Notes under the pieces: generated by a model
What the model saw: the letters and a program-made list of their open reading frames with translations, nothing else
The model's database searches: none
Told to the model about the DNA's origin: nothing
In this document: positions 22,727-31,183 of the stretch, piece after piece
Numbering within the stretch: position 1 is the stretch's first letter
How the letters are laid out: every line of letters starts with the position of its first letter
Translations under genes and position numbers: made by a program
NCBI RefSeq assembly: GCF_031127905.1
Contig: NZ_JARXIC010000030.1
Location: 1 to 42,075 of the forward strand
DNA from: Thalassobacterium sedimentorum
GTDB taxonomy: Bacteria > Verrucomicrobiota > Verrucomicrobiia > Opitutales > Coraliomargaritaceae
DNA length: 42,075 nt
Direction of reading: 5' to 3'

Positions 22727-25724
22727 TTATCAACCTCAGCAAGCGAAATGGATCTGGATTGATTCGGATAATCATCGACCTTTTCATCATGTGGCATGCT
22801 TTCGCCGGATCTTTGAGCTTGCTCCCGGGTTCAATTCTGGGTGCCTACACATTACAGCAGACACTCGTTATGAAGTGTTTATTAATGGTCAATGGATCGG
22901 TGGCGGGCCTTCACGAGCTTGGCCATCGGAGTGGCCCGTTGACACTTTTGTGCTCGAGGGCATCCTTCATCCTGGGCAGAATGTGATTTCGGTGCGAGTG
23001 CAGCACCACGGTCTCGGGAATTTTCAATACATACATCGTCCAGCTGGCGTTTTGGCCGAGCTTTCATGGGTATCTGATCATGGCACAGAATTGCTGGGAA
23101 CTAATGATCAATGGCTCGGGATCTTGGATCCGGGTTATCTCTGGCCTGTTCCACGAATTAATTGCCAATTAGGTTGGGAAGAACAATACGATGCCCGTGT
23201 CGGTTTAAATAACTGGCAGCAAATCGACTTCGATGATTCTGATTGGCCGTTCGCCCGAGTTCTACAGGGAGATGAGTTACCTCACTCCGATTTGTATTTG
23301 AGCACAATCCCACAGTTGACTCGTGACGTAGTTTTTCCTCAACGTGTCTTGCCTCCGAAGGCGGTGAGCTCAGCTCAATATATTTGGAATCTAAACCCGA
23401 GAGGAATGCTTCACCCAGATGATAAGGAGGCGAATGTCCTGCGAGGAGACCTTCTTCTTTCCTCGCAAATTTATAGCCCCTGTGCACAACAGATTGAAAT
23501 TCAGCAGCCTCACTCTCGTCCTCGTTTGATCTGGAAATTAAACGGGGAAAGTATCCCCTTTGATGAAACGCCTGATTCACTGATTCGGACTAGTGTATAT
23601 CTGAATGAAGGGTGGAATAGTTTAATGGTGAAGATGCCGGCAGCTGAGCAGTATTGGTGGGCTGTTTTAAACGTATGGTCTCCGAATGAACTTCATTGGT
23701 CTGCACATTCACATGACCGTTCGTCGTCTCAGTGGCTTTCGATCGGTCCATTTGGTGATCTTCATGAGCCACATGCACCGCCGATAGGCTCAGATCAAAT
23801 AGTGACGAATCCATTCAATATTTGCTCGGAAGCTACGATGGCTAAGCATGATTCTATATGGGGACGTGGCAGTTTATCGGAACGTGAACTCTCCGCGGAA
23901 TATGTGCAGCCTTTGTCCCAAGACATGGTGTCAACTAATGACGTCTATGCACACTGTGCTTCAGAAAGGATCATTCAAGATCTGTGTCCCAAAACATTCA
24001 ATCTTGCAACTATCCTCAACAACAATGATGAATGGGCGAGCATTGATCCGTTTCCTGATGTAGATGTGCGCATCCTTATAGATCTCGGAAGAGAGCACGT
24101 TGGCTACGTGGAATTTGAGGTCGATTCGGCGGCTGATACCATTCTTGATTTTCATTTTTTTGAGAATATGAATGCGGATGGTGAGGTTCATTTAATGTCA
24201 GAAATGAACAACACTTTTCGCTATATTTGCCGAGCAGGAGTGCAAACATACCGCAGTCTTTTACGGCGTGGATTTCGTTATTGCTGGTTAAGCATTCGTC
24301 AACAAATTTGTCCTCTACGACTTCGCGGTGTTAGGTTGATTTCCAGCACCTATCCGCAGGCAAATAAAGGGAGCTTTAGTTGCTCCGACGAGCTATTGAA
24401 CAATATTTGGAAGGTGGGGGCGCATACGCTCGCTTGTTGTTCGGAGGATACATATACAGATTGTCCTGGTTATGAGCAGACTTTCTGGGTGGGCGATGGT
24501 CGCAATGAGGCTTTAGTTGATTTTGTCGTGAATGGTGATCCACGCTTGAGTGCTCATTGCTGGAATCTTGCTGCTAAGAGTTTGGACCGTTCTGAATTAG
24601 TTGAGTCTCAAGTTCCAAGCGCTTGGCAAAGTCTTCTGCCAGCCTGGAGCTTTTTGTGGATGCGCTGGGCTGAAGAACATTTTCGCTACACTGGAGACGA
24701 GAAACTAGGGCGATTTATGCTGACTCAGTTGGCGAGGAATGTCGCTGGAATTCGTAATAATTTATCTAGTCGTGGCTTATTCAAAATACGTGCCTCAAGC
24801 ATGTTTGACTGGGCGCCTATGGATACCCCTGCCGATGGCGAAATTACGCATTTAAACGCACTTGCTGTGCTAGGGTTACGACAAGCGGCGACACTGGCAG
24901 AAGAGCTTGGCGAATATCAGCAGTGTCAAGACTGGCACGACTTGGCAGATGGCTTGGTAGTTGCGATTAATCGCCATCTTTGGTCTCCAGAAGAAGGGGC
25001 GTTTGTCGATTGTATTCGCGCAAATGGTGAACTGTCGTCGGTGTTTAGTCAGCAAACACAAACGGCTGTCTATATTGCAAATTCAGCGACAACAGATCGA
25101 CTAGCGCAGTGCCGCAAGTTGATGCAGGACGCACCTCCTCACTTCGTGAAAGGCGGAAGTCCATTTTTCATGTTTTTTGTTCTCGAGGGAATGGCTCGAG
25201 AGCAAGATTCGGACTCTCTGGTTCAGCTTATCCGTAGTTATTGGGGCAAACAAATTCATGCAGGAGCGACTACTTTTTGGGAACAATTTTTTCCAGATCA
25301 ATCGAGAATGACTCGTAGTTATTGCCATGGTTGGTCGACAGCTCCCACCTATTTTCTCAGTCAACGCATCTTGGGAATACAGCCGAGTAAGCCGGGGTTC
25401 GAGGAAGTGCTCGTGTCGCCTAAGACGGCTGATTTAAAATGGGCTCGTGGGAGCATGCCAACTCCAAGAGGGGCGATACATATCGACTGGCGTATTGATG
25501 AACCCTTAAGTTGTTTTGTGCTCGAGTTGTTATGCCCCACAGACATGTCGGTATTGCTTGAACTGCCAGTTAGTGGGCCTGTCGTGATTACCTGTGGAGA
25601 GGCCGAACAGTTAGACAGCAATGCAGGGAAGCTTCGTTTTCATTGCTGTCAAGGCTCGAAATATTCATTCCGAGTTCAATTGGAAACGCTTAACATTAAT
25701 AAACGAGAAGCGGTTCGATGCTAA
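22716..25724 (+). CDS. Alpha-L-rhamnosidase-like glycoside hydrolase (GH78)
   Basis: 1002 residues from the ATG at 22716, overlapping the upstream gene by 11 bases; an ATG at 22710 adds two residues. No signal peptide, so probably cytoplasmic. The N-terminal beta-sandwich domains (~10-380) contain a rhamnosidase-N-like segment, ITADTRYEVFINGQWIGGGPSR. The (alpha/alpha)6 catalytic domain starts near TYTDCPGYEQTFWVGDGRNEA. Its Asp, Glu and Asp are spaced 5 and 7 apart, and a second Glu in GATTFWEQF follows 269 residues after the first, which agrees with the catalytic set I recall for Bacillus RhaB. SYCHGWSTAPTYFL and the C-terminal beta domain are also typical. The usual DCPxRDE reads DCPGYEQ here, so it is a divergent member. 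Terminal rhamnose is the likely target. Confidence 0.85.
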   Translation: MTNSYQPQQAKWIWIDSDNHRPFHHVACFRRIFELAPGFNSGCLHITADTRYEVFINGQWIGGGPSRAWPSEWPVDTFVLEGILHPGQNVISVRVQHHGLGNFQYIHRPAGVLAELSWVSDHGTELLGTNDQWLGILDPGYLWPVPRINCQLGWEEQYDARVGLNNWQQIDFDDSDWPFARVLQGDELPHSDLYLSTIPQLTRDVVFPQRVLPPKAVSSAQYIWNLNPRGMLHPDDKEANVLRGDLLLSSQIYSPCAQQIEIQQPHSRPRLIWKLNGESIPFDETPDSLIRTSVYLNEGWNSLMVKMPAAEQYWWAVLNVWSPNELHWSAHSHDRSSSQWLSIGPFGDLHEPHAPPIGSDQIVTNPFNICSEATMAKHDSIWGRGSLSERELSAEYVQPLSQDMVSTNDVYAHCASERIIQDLCPKTFNLATILNNNDEWASIDPFPDVDVRILIDLGREHVGYVEFEVDSAADTILDFHFFENMNADGEVHLMSEMNNTFRYICRAGVQTYRSLLRRGFRYCWLSIRQQICPLRLRGVRLISSTYPQANKGSFSCSDELLNNIWKVGAHTLACCSEDTYTDCPGYEQTFWVGDGRNEALVDFVVNGDPRLSAHCWNLAAKSLDRSELVESQVPSAWQSLLPAWSFLWMRWAEEHFRYTGDEKLGRFMLTQLARNVAGIRNNLSSRGLFKIRASSMFDWAPMDTPADGEITHLNALAVLGLRQAATLAEELGEYQQCQDWHDLADGLVVAINRHLWSPEEGAFVDCIRANGELSSVFSQQTQTAVYIANSATTDRLAQCRKLMQDAPPHFVKGGSPFFMFFVLEGMAREQDSDSLVQLIRSYWGKQIHAGATTFWEQFFPDQSRMTRSYCHGWSTAPTYFLSQRILGIQPSKPGFEEVLVSPKTADLKWARGSMPTPRGAIHIDWRIDEPLSCFVLELLCPTDMSVLLELPVSGPVVITCGEAEQLDSNAGKLRFHCCQGSKYSFRVQLETLNINKREAVRC

Positions 25725-25755
25725 TATTAGTTGAGAATGATTACATCCAGATAGT

Positions 25756-25763
25756 TATACCAT
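25756..25763. promoter_or_regulatory. Reverse TGGTATA box at a gene start
   Basis: TATACCA (25756-25762), the reverse complement of TGGTATA, overlaps the ATG at 25762. It matches the cores at 17476-17482 and 20290-20296 and may be a site for the island regulator. Confidence 0.3.
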
Positions 25764-27165
25764 GAACGATTCCATTCAATATCCACGGCGAAGTCGTGTC
25801 CCCTCCGATGCTTTTGGTTTCGAAACCTTAAAAACCGCAACGGCCCAACTGTTATCATGGCAACAAGGTCCAGGGGACTTTGGTGGATTACATTTACATG
25901 CTTGTTGGGATAATGATTCTAGTCTATCTCGAAAGTATCATGGAGCGAGTGTGTCACGCACATCCTGCATTTATGAAGGTGTGAGGGAACTTGCGATTCG
26001 TAGTGATTCGCGCAAATGGCGCTATTTAGCAGATCAAATTATTGCATCTATTTTATGGTATCAATCGCCCGAAGGCGGCTTCTTTCATGCAAGTGGGGAA
26101 GCAGAACCGACTTATACGTCGCAGGAAAGCTGTCCGATTCATCAAATGAGACCAGTGCTAGCGTTGTTGAGCCATTATCAAGACGCTGATGTGAGTGATC
26201 TAGTCCGGAAAGAAATTGAGGTTGCATTGGAACGTCACCTGAAATGGTTTCAATCGCATTGGTGGCAATTGGGAAATGGCTATGTCAGACCTCTTCCTAA
26301 TGCAGGTTGGTGTGGAGTCACTAACCAAGATCTCGTTGCTGTTGTCGCTTTAGCAAAATATGGAGACGTGATGGGAGACTGGGAGCCTTTCCATCAATAC
26401 GGATTGCCGACTTTGGAAATGTATTTGAGTCCACAGTATTTTCATGATCATACTGGCTTCTTCGAGCGTGGAGATAATGCAAACTTCACTGAGCGTTGTA
26501 GTTATATGTGCCTCATTGTGAATATGCTCGATCAATTGCATTCCATTCGGCCTGATGTTAGAATACCTGTGGTAATCGACCGTGTCGTGAGTGTGCTGCA
26601 GAAAGCCGTATATATAGATGAGAATCAGGACACTCAGATGTCACTCGGACTGGATGATGCGGCCACTCAGCAGAGCGGAGTGCTCGTATGGGATCGACAG
26701 AAGCTTCAGTTAGGGGATTACGCAGAATTTATTCAATTGTTCGAGAGATTTGGTAAAGGAAAAGATGGTATGGAGGATGTGATTCTCGGATTAGAGAAGA
26801 CGCTGGCACAATATGTATATGCAGATGGGATGATTCCTACGACAGTGGATGCATCTCGTCCTTTGTTTTCAATTGTGTCGGGTTCATACAATTTCATTAA
26901 CTTTTGGAATTTCTTATTAAAACGAAATTCTGGAGAGCTTGATTGGGACTCGCTTCCATCATTGCCTATTATTCGTCGTCGCTGTGGCAATATGGAGTTT
27001 ATTGCCGATCGTGATCAGTGGCTTTTATTAAGGGACGGTCGTGAGGTGTTTCATGGCGTTAAGCGTGTTCCGCATGGGATCGTTGCATTCGGTGAGAAGT
27101 TGGCCAACGATCCGTATCAACTTCCTAATGCTGGTGGCTTTGATGAGGTTGTCGAAATCAATTAA
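25762..27165 (+). CDS. Unassigned protein of probable (alpha/alpha) barrel fold in the glycan island
   Basis: 467 residues, no signal peptide, probably cytoplasmic. I do not recognise the family. The sequence has regularly spaced helices with aromatic and acidic motifs (WQQGPGDFGGLHLHACWDND, LADQIIASILWYQSPEGGFFHAS, GWCGVTNQDLVAVVALAKYGD, HDHTGFFERGDNANFTERCSYM), a pattern typical of alpha/alpha toroid hydrolases or lyases such as GH88/GH105/GH127-like folds. Several conserved-looking Asp, Glu, His and Trp residues cluster at ~40-55 and ~230-245. It lies between a rhamnosidase and a GH92-like gene with a 7-base gap to the latter, so it is probably a carbohydrate-active enzyme. This is inference. 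Confidence 0.65.
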   Translation: MNDSIQYPRRSRVPSDAFGFETLKTATAQLLSWQQGPGDFGGLHLHACWDNDSSLSRKYHGASVSRTSCIYEGVRELAIRSDSRKWRYLADQIIASILWYQSPEGGFFHASGEAEPTYTSQESCPIHQMRPVLALLSHYQDADVSDLVRKEIEVALERHLKWFQSHWWQLGNGYVRPLPNAGWCGVTNQDLVAVVALAKYGDVMGDWEPFHQYGLPTLEMYLSPQYFHDHTGFFERGDNANFTERCSYMCLIVNMLDQLHSIRPDVRIPVVIDRVVSVLQKAVYIDENQDTQMSLGLDDAATQQSGVLVWDRQKLQLGDYAEFIQLFERFGKGKDGMEDVILGLEKTLAQYVYADGMIPTTVDASRPLFSIVSGSYNFINFWNFLLKRNSGELDWDSLPSLPIIRRRCGNMEFIADRDQWLLLRDGREVFHGVKRVPHGIVAFGEKLANDPYQLPNAGGFDEVVEIN

Positions 27166-27172
27166 TATTTTT

Positions 27173-29185
27173 ATGTTAGATTTATCATGTATTAATTTAC
27201 TTCAAGGGACAAATTCAGATCGTGAGTTCTCACGTGGAAATACCTTGCCCATTGTGGCGCGCCCATGGGGCTTGCATCATTGGACTTTACAGACGGGACA
27301 GTCGCCTTGGACGTTTAACCAGCTCTCGCGTAGATTACAAGGTGTGCGGTTGACACATCAACCGAGTCCTTGGATGCGCGACTATTGTAGCCTAGCTTTT
27401 CTGCCATTTACTGGGCCAGTGCAAGACAGTCCTGAACATCAAGCATCGGCTTATCGTGTCGAAGACTGTGTATTGCGACCAGAGCAACTTCAGTTTTCCT
27501 TATTGCGTTATGGAATAGATGTGAAGCTGACATCCACGGAGCGTGGAGCGTTGGTAGTGCTACGTTTTCGTCCTGGTGTTGTTCCTCGGGTTGCATTTTA
27601 TTTTGATGGAGAGCATACTTTCGAATCCATTGCGAGCAATCGCATCGCTGGTAATAGTTGGGACCATCGTGACACGTTACACGAAAGTTTTCGCCTCAAT
27701 TATCTTGCTGATTTCAGCGTGGAACCAGTTGACGTTGTTCAAACAGAGTTCGGTGGCTATGTTGAGTTTTCGCAGGACACAGAGTCTGTGGAAATGCGTA
27801 TGGCGGGGTCGTTCATTTCTGGTGAGATTGCGGCGTTGAGTCTTAAACGTGAGTTAATTGGGCGCAGTTTTGAGCAGATTGCGGATGAAGGCGAATCGAG
27901 GTGGCTGTCCCTGCTAGGGCGAATTAGAATTTCACCTAAGTCAGCGGATCAGGCAGCTCGTTTTTACTCATGTCTATATCGCTGCCTGCTTTTTCCGCGC
28001 TTTCTTGATGAATTGGATGCAGAGGGCAAGGTTGTTCATCGTAGCCCATCGGATGGTGTCGTTTATGCGGGTCCGTTGTGTGCAGATAGTGGCTTTTGGG
28101 ATGCTTATCGCACTCTTTACCCCTTATTGGCTTTAGTCTATCCAGATGTTTTAAATCGCATGATGGAGGGCTGGTTAAACGCCTGCCGTCAGTGTAGCTG
28201 GGCTCCGAAGTGGCCTAGCCCTGGACCACGTGCGTGTATGATTGGCACTCACTATGATGTTGTTGTTGCGGATGCAGTGTGCAAGGGCGTGACGGATTGG
28301 GATGTTGAAGAAGCCTTTTCCTATTTATGGAAAAATGCGACCGAGCCGTCAGATGATTCTCTTTTTGGTCGCGAAGGATTGCAGGATTATATTGATCTGG
28401 GATACTTACCAGCAGATCAACATCCGCATTCAGTCTGCTGTACTTTAGATTATGCCTACAACGACTTTGCTGTTGCACAGGTGGCACGCTATCTTGGTAA
28501 GCACGAGCAGGCGAAGTCTTTAGGCAAGCGTACTCAGAGTTATCGTAACGTGTTTGATGCCGAAGTCGGCTTTATGCGTGGGCGTCTTATGGATGGACAA
28601 TGGGAAACGCCGTTTCGTGAATTTGCATGGGGCGGGGCTTTTATCGAAGGTGGCCCCTGGCAGCATGTGTTCAATGTGCCGCATGATCACGAAGGGCTTG
28701 CGGCATGTTTTGGTGGGGCTCATCAGGTTTGTGAAAAACTTGATGAAATGCTTTCGAGTGAATCGCGCTTCGAAGCTGGAACATACAATTACGAAATTCA
28801 CGAAGCTACTGAAATGGCGCTAGCTGGGTTTGGTCAGTATGCGCATGGCAATCAGCCCGTGCATGCTTTTCTATTTTTATATGGACTGCTCGGTCAGCCA
28901 CAAAAAATGCAGTATTGGATTCGTCGTGTGTGTGAAGATTACTATTCGAAGGACGACTTTCCTGGAGATGAAGATAACGGCGAGATGTCGGCCTGGTATA
29001 TTTGGTCTGCCCTAGGTTTGTTTCCTTTTTGTCCTGGAAAGCCAGAATATATTATGTTTGAGCCGCTGATCGGAGATTGGAAAATTACGGTCGGTGAAAC
29101 TGAAATTTGCTCAAGTGAACTGCAACATGTTGCTATAGATCAAGGAAGTCGAATTATTTCCCATGACGTGATTACCTCTCGCTAA
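27173..29185 (+). CDS. GH92-like alpha-mannosidase family protein
   Basis: 670 residues from MLDLSCINLLQGT; the frame is open upstream to 27041, but that part overlaps the preceding gene and is not similar. The N-terminal beta-sandwich starts INLLQGTN...GNTLPIVARPWGLHHW, the usual GH92 opening. The (alpha/alpha)6 domain contains FIEGGPWQHVFNVPHDHEG (~490), HGNQPVHAFLFLYG and PGDEDNGEMSAWYIWSALG (~599), the family hallmarks around the catalytic acid and base. GH92 enzymes are calcium-dependent inverting exo-alpha-mannosidases. Differences from the norm (GNQPVHA for GNEPSHH, no signal peptide, somewhat short) suggest a cytoplasmic and possibly different specificity. It is the last gene of the hydrolase operon. 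Confidence 0.88.
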   Translation: MLDLSCINLLQGTNSDREFSRGNTLPIVARPWGLHHWTLQTGQSPWTFNQLSRRLQGVRLTHQPSPWMRDYCSLAFLPFTGPVQDSPEHQASAYRVEDCVLRPEQLQFSLLRYGIDVKLTSTERGALVVLRFRPGVVPRVAFYFDGEHTFESIASNRIAGNSWDHRDTLHESFRLNYLADFSVEPVDVVQTEFGGYVEFSQDTESVEMRMAGSFISGEIAALSLKRELIGRSFEQIADEGESRWLSLLGRIRISPKSADQAARFYSCLYRCLLFPRFLDELDAEGKVVHRSPSDGVVYAGPLCADSGFWDAYRTLYPLLALVYPDVLNRMMEGWLNACRQCSWAPKWPSPGPRACMIGTHYDVVVADAVCKGVTDWDVEEAFSYLWKNATEPSDDSLFGREGLQDYIDLGYLPADQHPHSVCCTLDYAYNDFAVAQVARYLGKHEQAKSLGKRTQSYRNVFDAEVGFMRGRLMDGQWETPFREFAWGGAFIEGGPWQHVFNVPHDHEGLAACFGGAHQVCEKLDEMLSSESRFEAGTYNYEIHEATEMALAGFGQYAHGNQPVHAFLFLYGLLGQPQKMQYWIRRVCEDYYSKDDFPGDEDNGEMSAWYIWSALGLFPFCPGKPEYIMFEPLIGDWKITVGETEICSSELQHVAIDQGSRIISHDVITSR

Positions 29186-29244
29186 AGGAGTACTTGCTCG
29201 ATCAACATCAGCCCCTCTATAGATTAGTCGTGCCTTAAAAAGCA

Positions 29245-29592
29245 CTATGCGGCTCTAAGAGCCGAGTAAAATTTGTATTGGAGGTGTAGGTTGCGTGAGC
29301 TGAAGTTATGTTGGACCCATAAAATGAGGGCAAAAAGAAGCTCGTTGATCCAGTTCTTGAGGTTCCAGGCAGCTGCGGCGAGCCCCAGGTTTAGTTCGGC
29401 CCTAAGTGCTCCTTTCAGGAAGCATCGAGCCATTCGGTAGTCACTCTTAAGGTGGCCGATGACCGGCTCGATCGCTGCCCGCCGGCCATTTTGCCTGCGC
29501 AGGCAGAATCTGTTTGATCCGATTCCCCTTGTCGGTGAGTCGAGGCCTGCGACTTCGTGCTCTTTGCGCGTGAGTAAGATTGCAAATTGCAT
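29245..29592 (-). pseudogene. C-terminal fragment of an IS5-like transposase
   Basis: 115 residues. The part RRAAIEPVIGHLKSDYRMARCFLKG ... LAAAAWNLKNWI is the well-known C-terminal block of IS5-superfamily transposases. The preceding sequence (29593-29745) is not transposase-like in this frame; a neighbouring frame carries DKGNRIKQILPAQAK, suggesting a frameshift and decay. The first catalytic residues are missing. A 7-bp inverted repeat, CGGCTCT/AGAGCCG (29250-29264), lies inside the 3' end. The remnant marks the right edge of the glycan island. Confidence 0.75.
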
Positions 29593-29745
29593 GTTGGGTG
29601 ACTGTGCGTGCTGTAGGCGCTAGTTTTAAGCGATTGCTGACCAACTGGATGTGGAGTTGGGGCTGAAGTTGGCGTGCTCTCTGCACTCTGGGGGTTCGAA
29701 CCTTTCGTCCCGACTCAATGATCACCTCAAAAAGAAGTAAGTACT

Positions 29746-31116
29746 ATGTCGATTGTAAGTATTAACCCTGCCACTGAAGAAACTCTCAAGACTTATCAGC
29801 CCATGACCAAGGACCAGGCACTGGCTGCGGTGCAGGTAGCTGATACGGCTTATCAAGATTGGAAAAATAGATCTTTTTCCGAGCGTCGTCAGATTATGCT
29901 GCGCCTAGCGCAGATTTTTAGAGAGCGGACGGACGAGTTCGCGCAATTGATCACCTTGGAAATGGGCAAGCGCATTGAAGAGAGTCGTGCGGAAATCCAG
30001 TTCTGTGCTGAAATTACTGAGTTTTATGCCGAAGGCGCAGCCGATTTTTTAGCCGATGAAGACATGGCAGTGGAGGATGCCGATGCGCAGGTGCAATATG
30101 CCCCGATTGGTGTGCTACTGGGCGTGATGCCTTGGAATTTTCCATTTTATCAAGTCATTCGTTTTATCGCTCCCAATCTCATGGCAGGTAATACCACGCT
30201 GGTCAGGCACGCGAGTAATGTGCCTCAGTGTGCTGAGAAAATTGAAGAACTACTACAGGAGGCGGGCCTACCCGCAGCTGTCTTTACTAATTTGCGGATC
30301 CCACATGAATTTGTGAAACCGATTATCGAATCACCACAGGTGCGCGGCGTTTCGCTGACGGGAAGTGAACGAGCGGGCAGTACTGTGGCCAGTCTTGCAG
30401 CGGCAAAAATTAAGCCAACCGTGCTCGAACTTGGCGGGAATGATCCCTTTATCGTGCTGGAGGATGCGGACGTGGCGGAGACCGTGAAAATGGCCGTCAA
30501 AGGACGAATGGTGAATACTGGGCAGTCCTGCGTCGGCTCGAAACGGTTTATCCTCGTGGAATCGGTGGCTGAGGCATTCACTGCAGGCTTTAAGCAAGCC
30601 ATGAGTGAATTGAAAATGGGCGATCCGATGGATCCGGCCACCGAGGTGGGGCCGCTTTCGACTGAATCTGCTGCGGTGAAATTAGCCAAGCAGGTGCAGG
30701 ATACGCTCGATGCCGGCGCGACTGCGATTCTCGGCGGGGATCGCCCCGATTGTCAGGGCGCCTATTATAATCCTACGATTTTGACCGATGTGACTCCAGA
30801 GCAACCGAGTTATGATCAGGAGCTATTTGGTCCGGTCGCTACGATTTACGTGGTTAAAGACGAGCAGGCTGCGCTGGAGCTGGCGAATGATTCATCCTAT
30901 GGGCTGGGTGGCTCGATCTTTACGCAAGACATCGCGCGTGGGCGTCGACTGGCTCGCTCGATTGATACGGGCATGGTCTTTATTAATCAGCCGACCAATT
31001 CGCAGGCAGAGCTCCCTTTCGGAGGCACCAAAAATTCCGGCTATGGCCGAGAGTTGTCAAAATTCGGCATCTATGAATTTGTGAATAAAAAGTTGATTCA
31101 CTCGCCGAAAATGTAA
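29746..31116 (+). CDS. NAD(P)-dependent succinate-semialdehyde dehydrogenase family enzyme
   Basis: 456 residues, full length for the Sad/GabD-like branch of aldehyde dehydrogenases. The catalytic Cys262 is in NTGQSCVGSKRF and the general base Glu228 in LELGGNDPF. The cofactor-binding segments are PWNFPFYQVIRF and SLTGSERAGSTVA, and the C-terminal motif is ELPFGGTKNSGYGREL. The family oxidises succinate semialdehyde and similar short aldehydes to acids with NAD or NADP; the exact substrate cannot be fixed. It starts after an AAAAAGAAG purine stretch upstream of its ATG and stands alone between the transposase remnant and the convergent oxidoreductase gene. Confidence 0.9.
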   Translation: MSIVSINPATEETLKTYQPMTKDQALAAVQVADTAYQDWKNRSFSERRQIMLRLAQIFRERTDEFAQLITLEMGKRIEESRAEIQFCAEITEFYAEGAADFLADEDMAVEDADAQVQYAPIGVLLGVMPWNFPFYQVIRFIAPNLMAGNTTLVRHASNVPQCAEKIEELLQEAGLPAAVFTNLRIPHEFVKPIIESPQVRGVSLTGSERAGSTVASLAAAKIKPTVLELGGNDPFIVLEDADVAETVKMAVKGRMVNTGQSCVGSKRFILVESVAEAFTAGFKQAMSELKMGDPMDPATEVGPLSTESAAVKLAKQVQDTLDAGATAILGGDRPDCQGAYYNPTILTDVTPEQPSYDQELFGPVATIYVVKDEQAALELANDSSYGLGGSIFTQDIARGRRLARSIDTGMVFINQPTNSQAELPFGGTKNSGYGRELSKFGIYEFVNKKLIHSPKM

Positions 31117-31140
31117 TGTCGTCGCGTGTGTACTCGAAAT

Positions 31141-31170
31141 GCGAGGAGTTGCGAGGAGTTGCGAGGAGTT
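31141..31170. repeat. Three perfect tandem copies of a 10-bp unit
   Basis: GCGAGGAGTT occurs three times in a row without mismatch between two convergent genes. It is a possible slippage-prone microsatellite with no terminator shape. Confidence 0.9.
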
Positions 31171-31183
31171 GAACGCGGCTTAA

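Noticed and set aside
27041-27172. N-terminal extension of the GH92-like protein
   Set aside because: It overlaps the preceding gene for over 120 bases, and family similarity begins only after the ATG at 27173.
29447-29725. 92-residue minus-strand frame overlapping the transposase remnant
   Set aside because: Most of it is not protein-like; part is a shifted frame of the decayed IS5-type gene.
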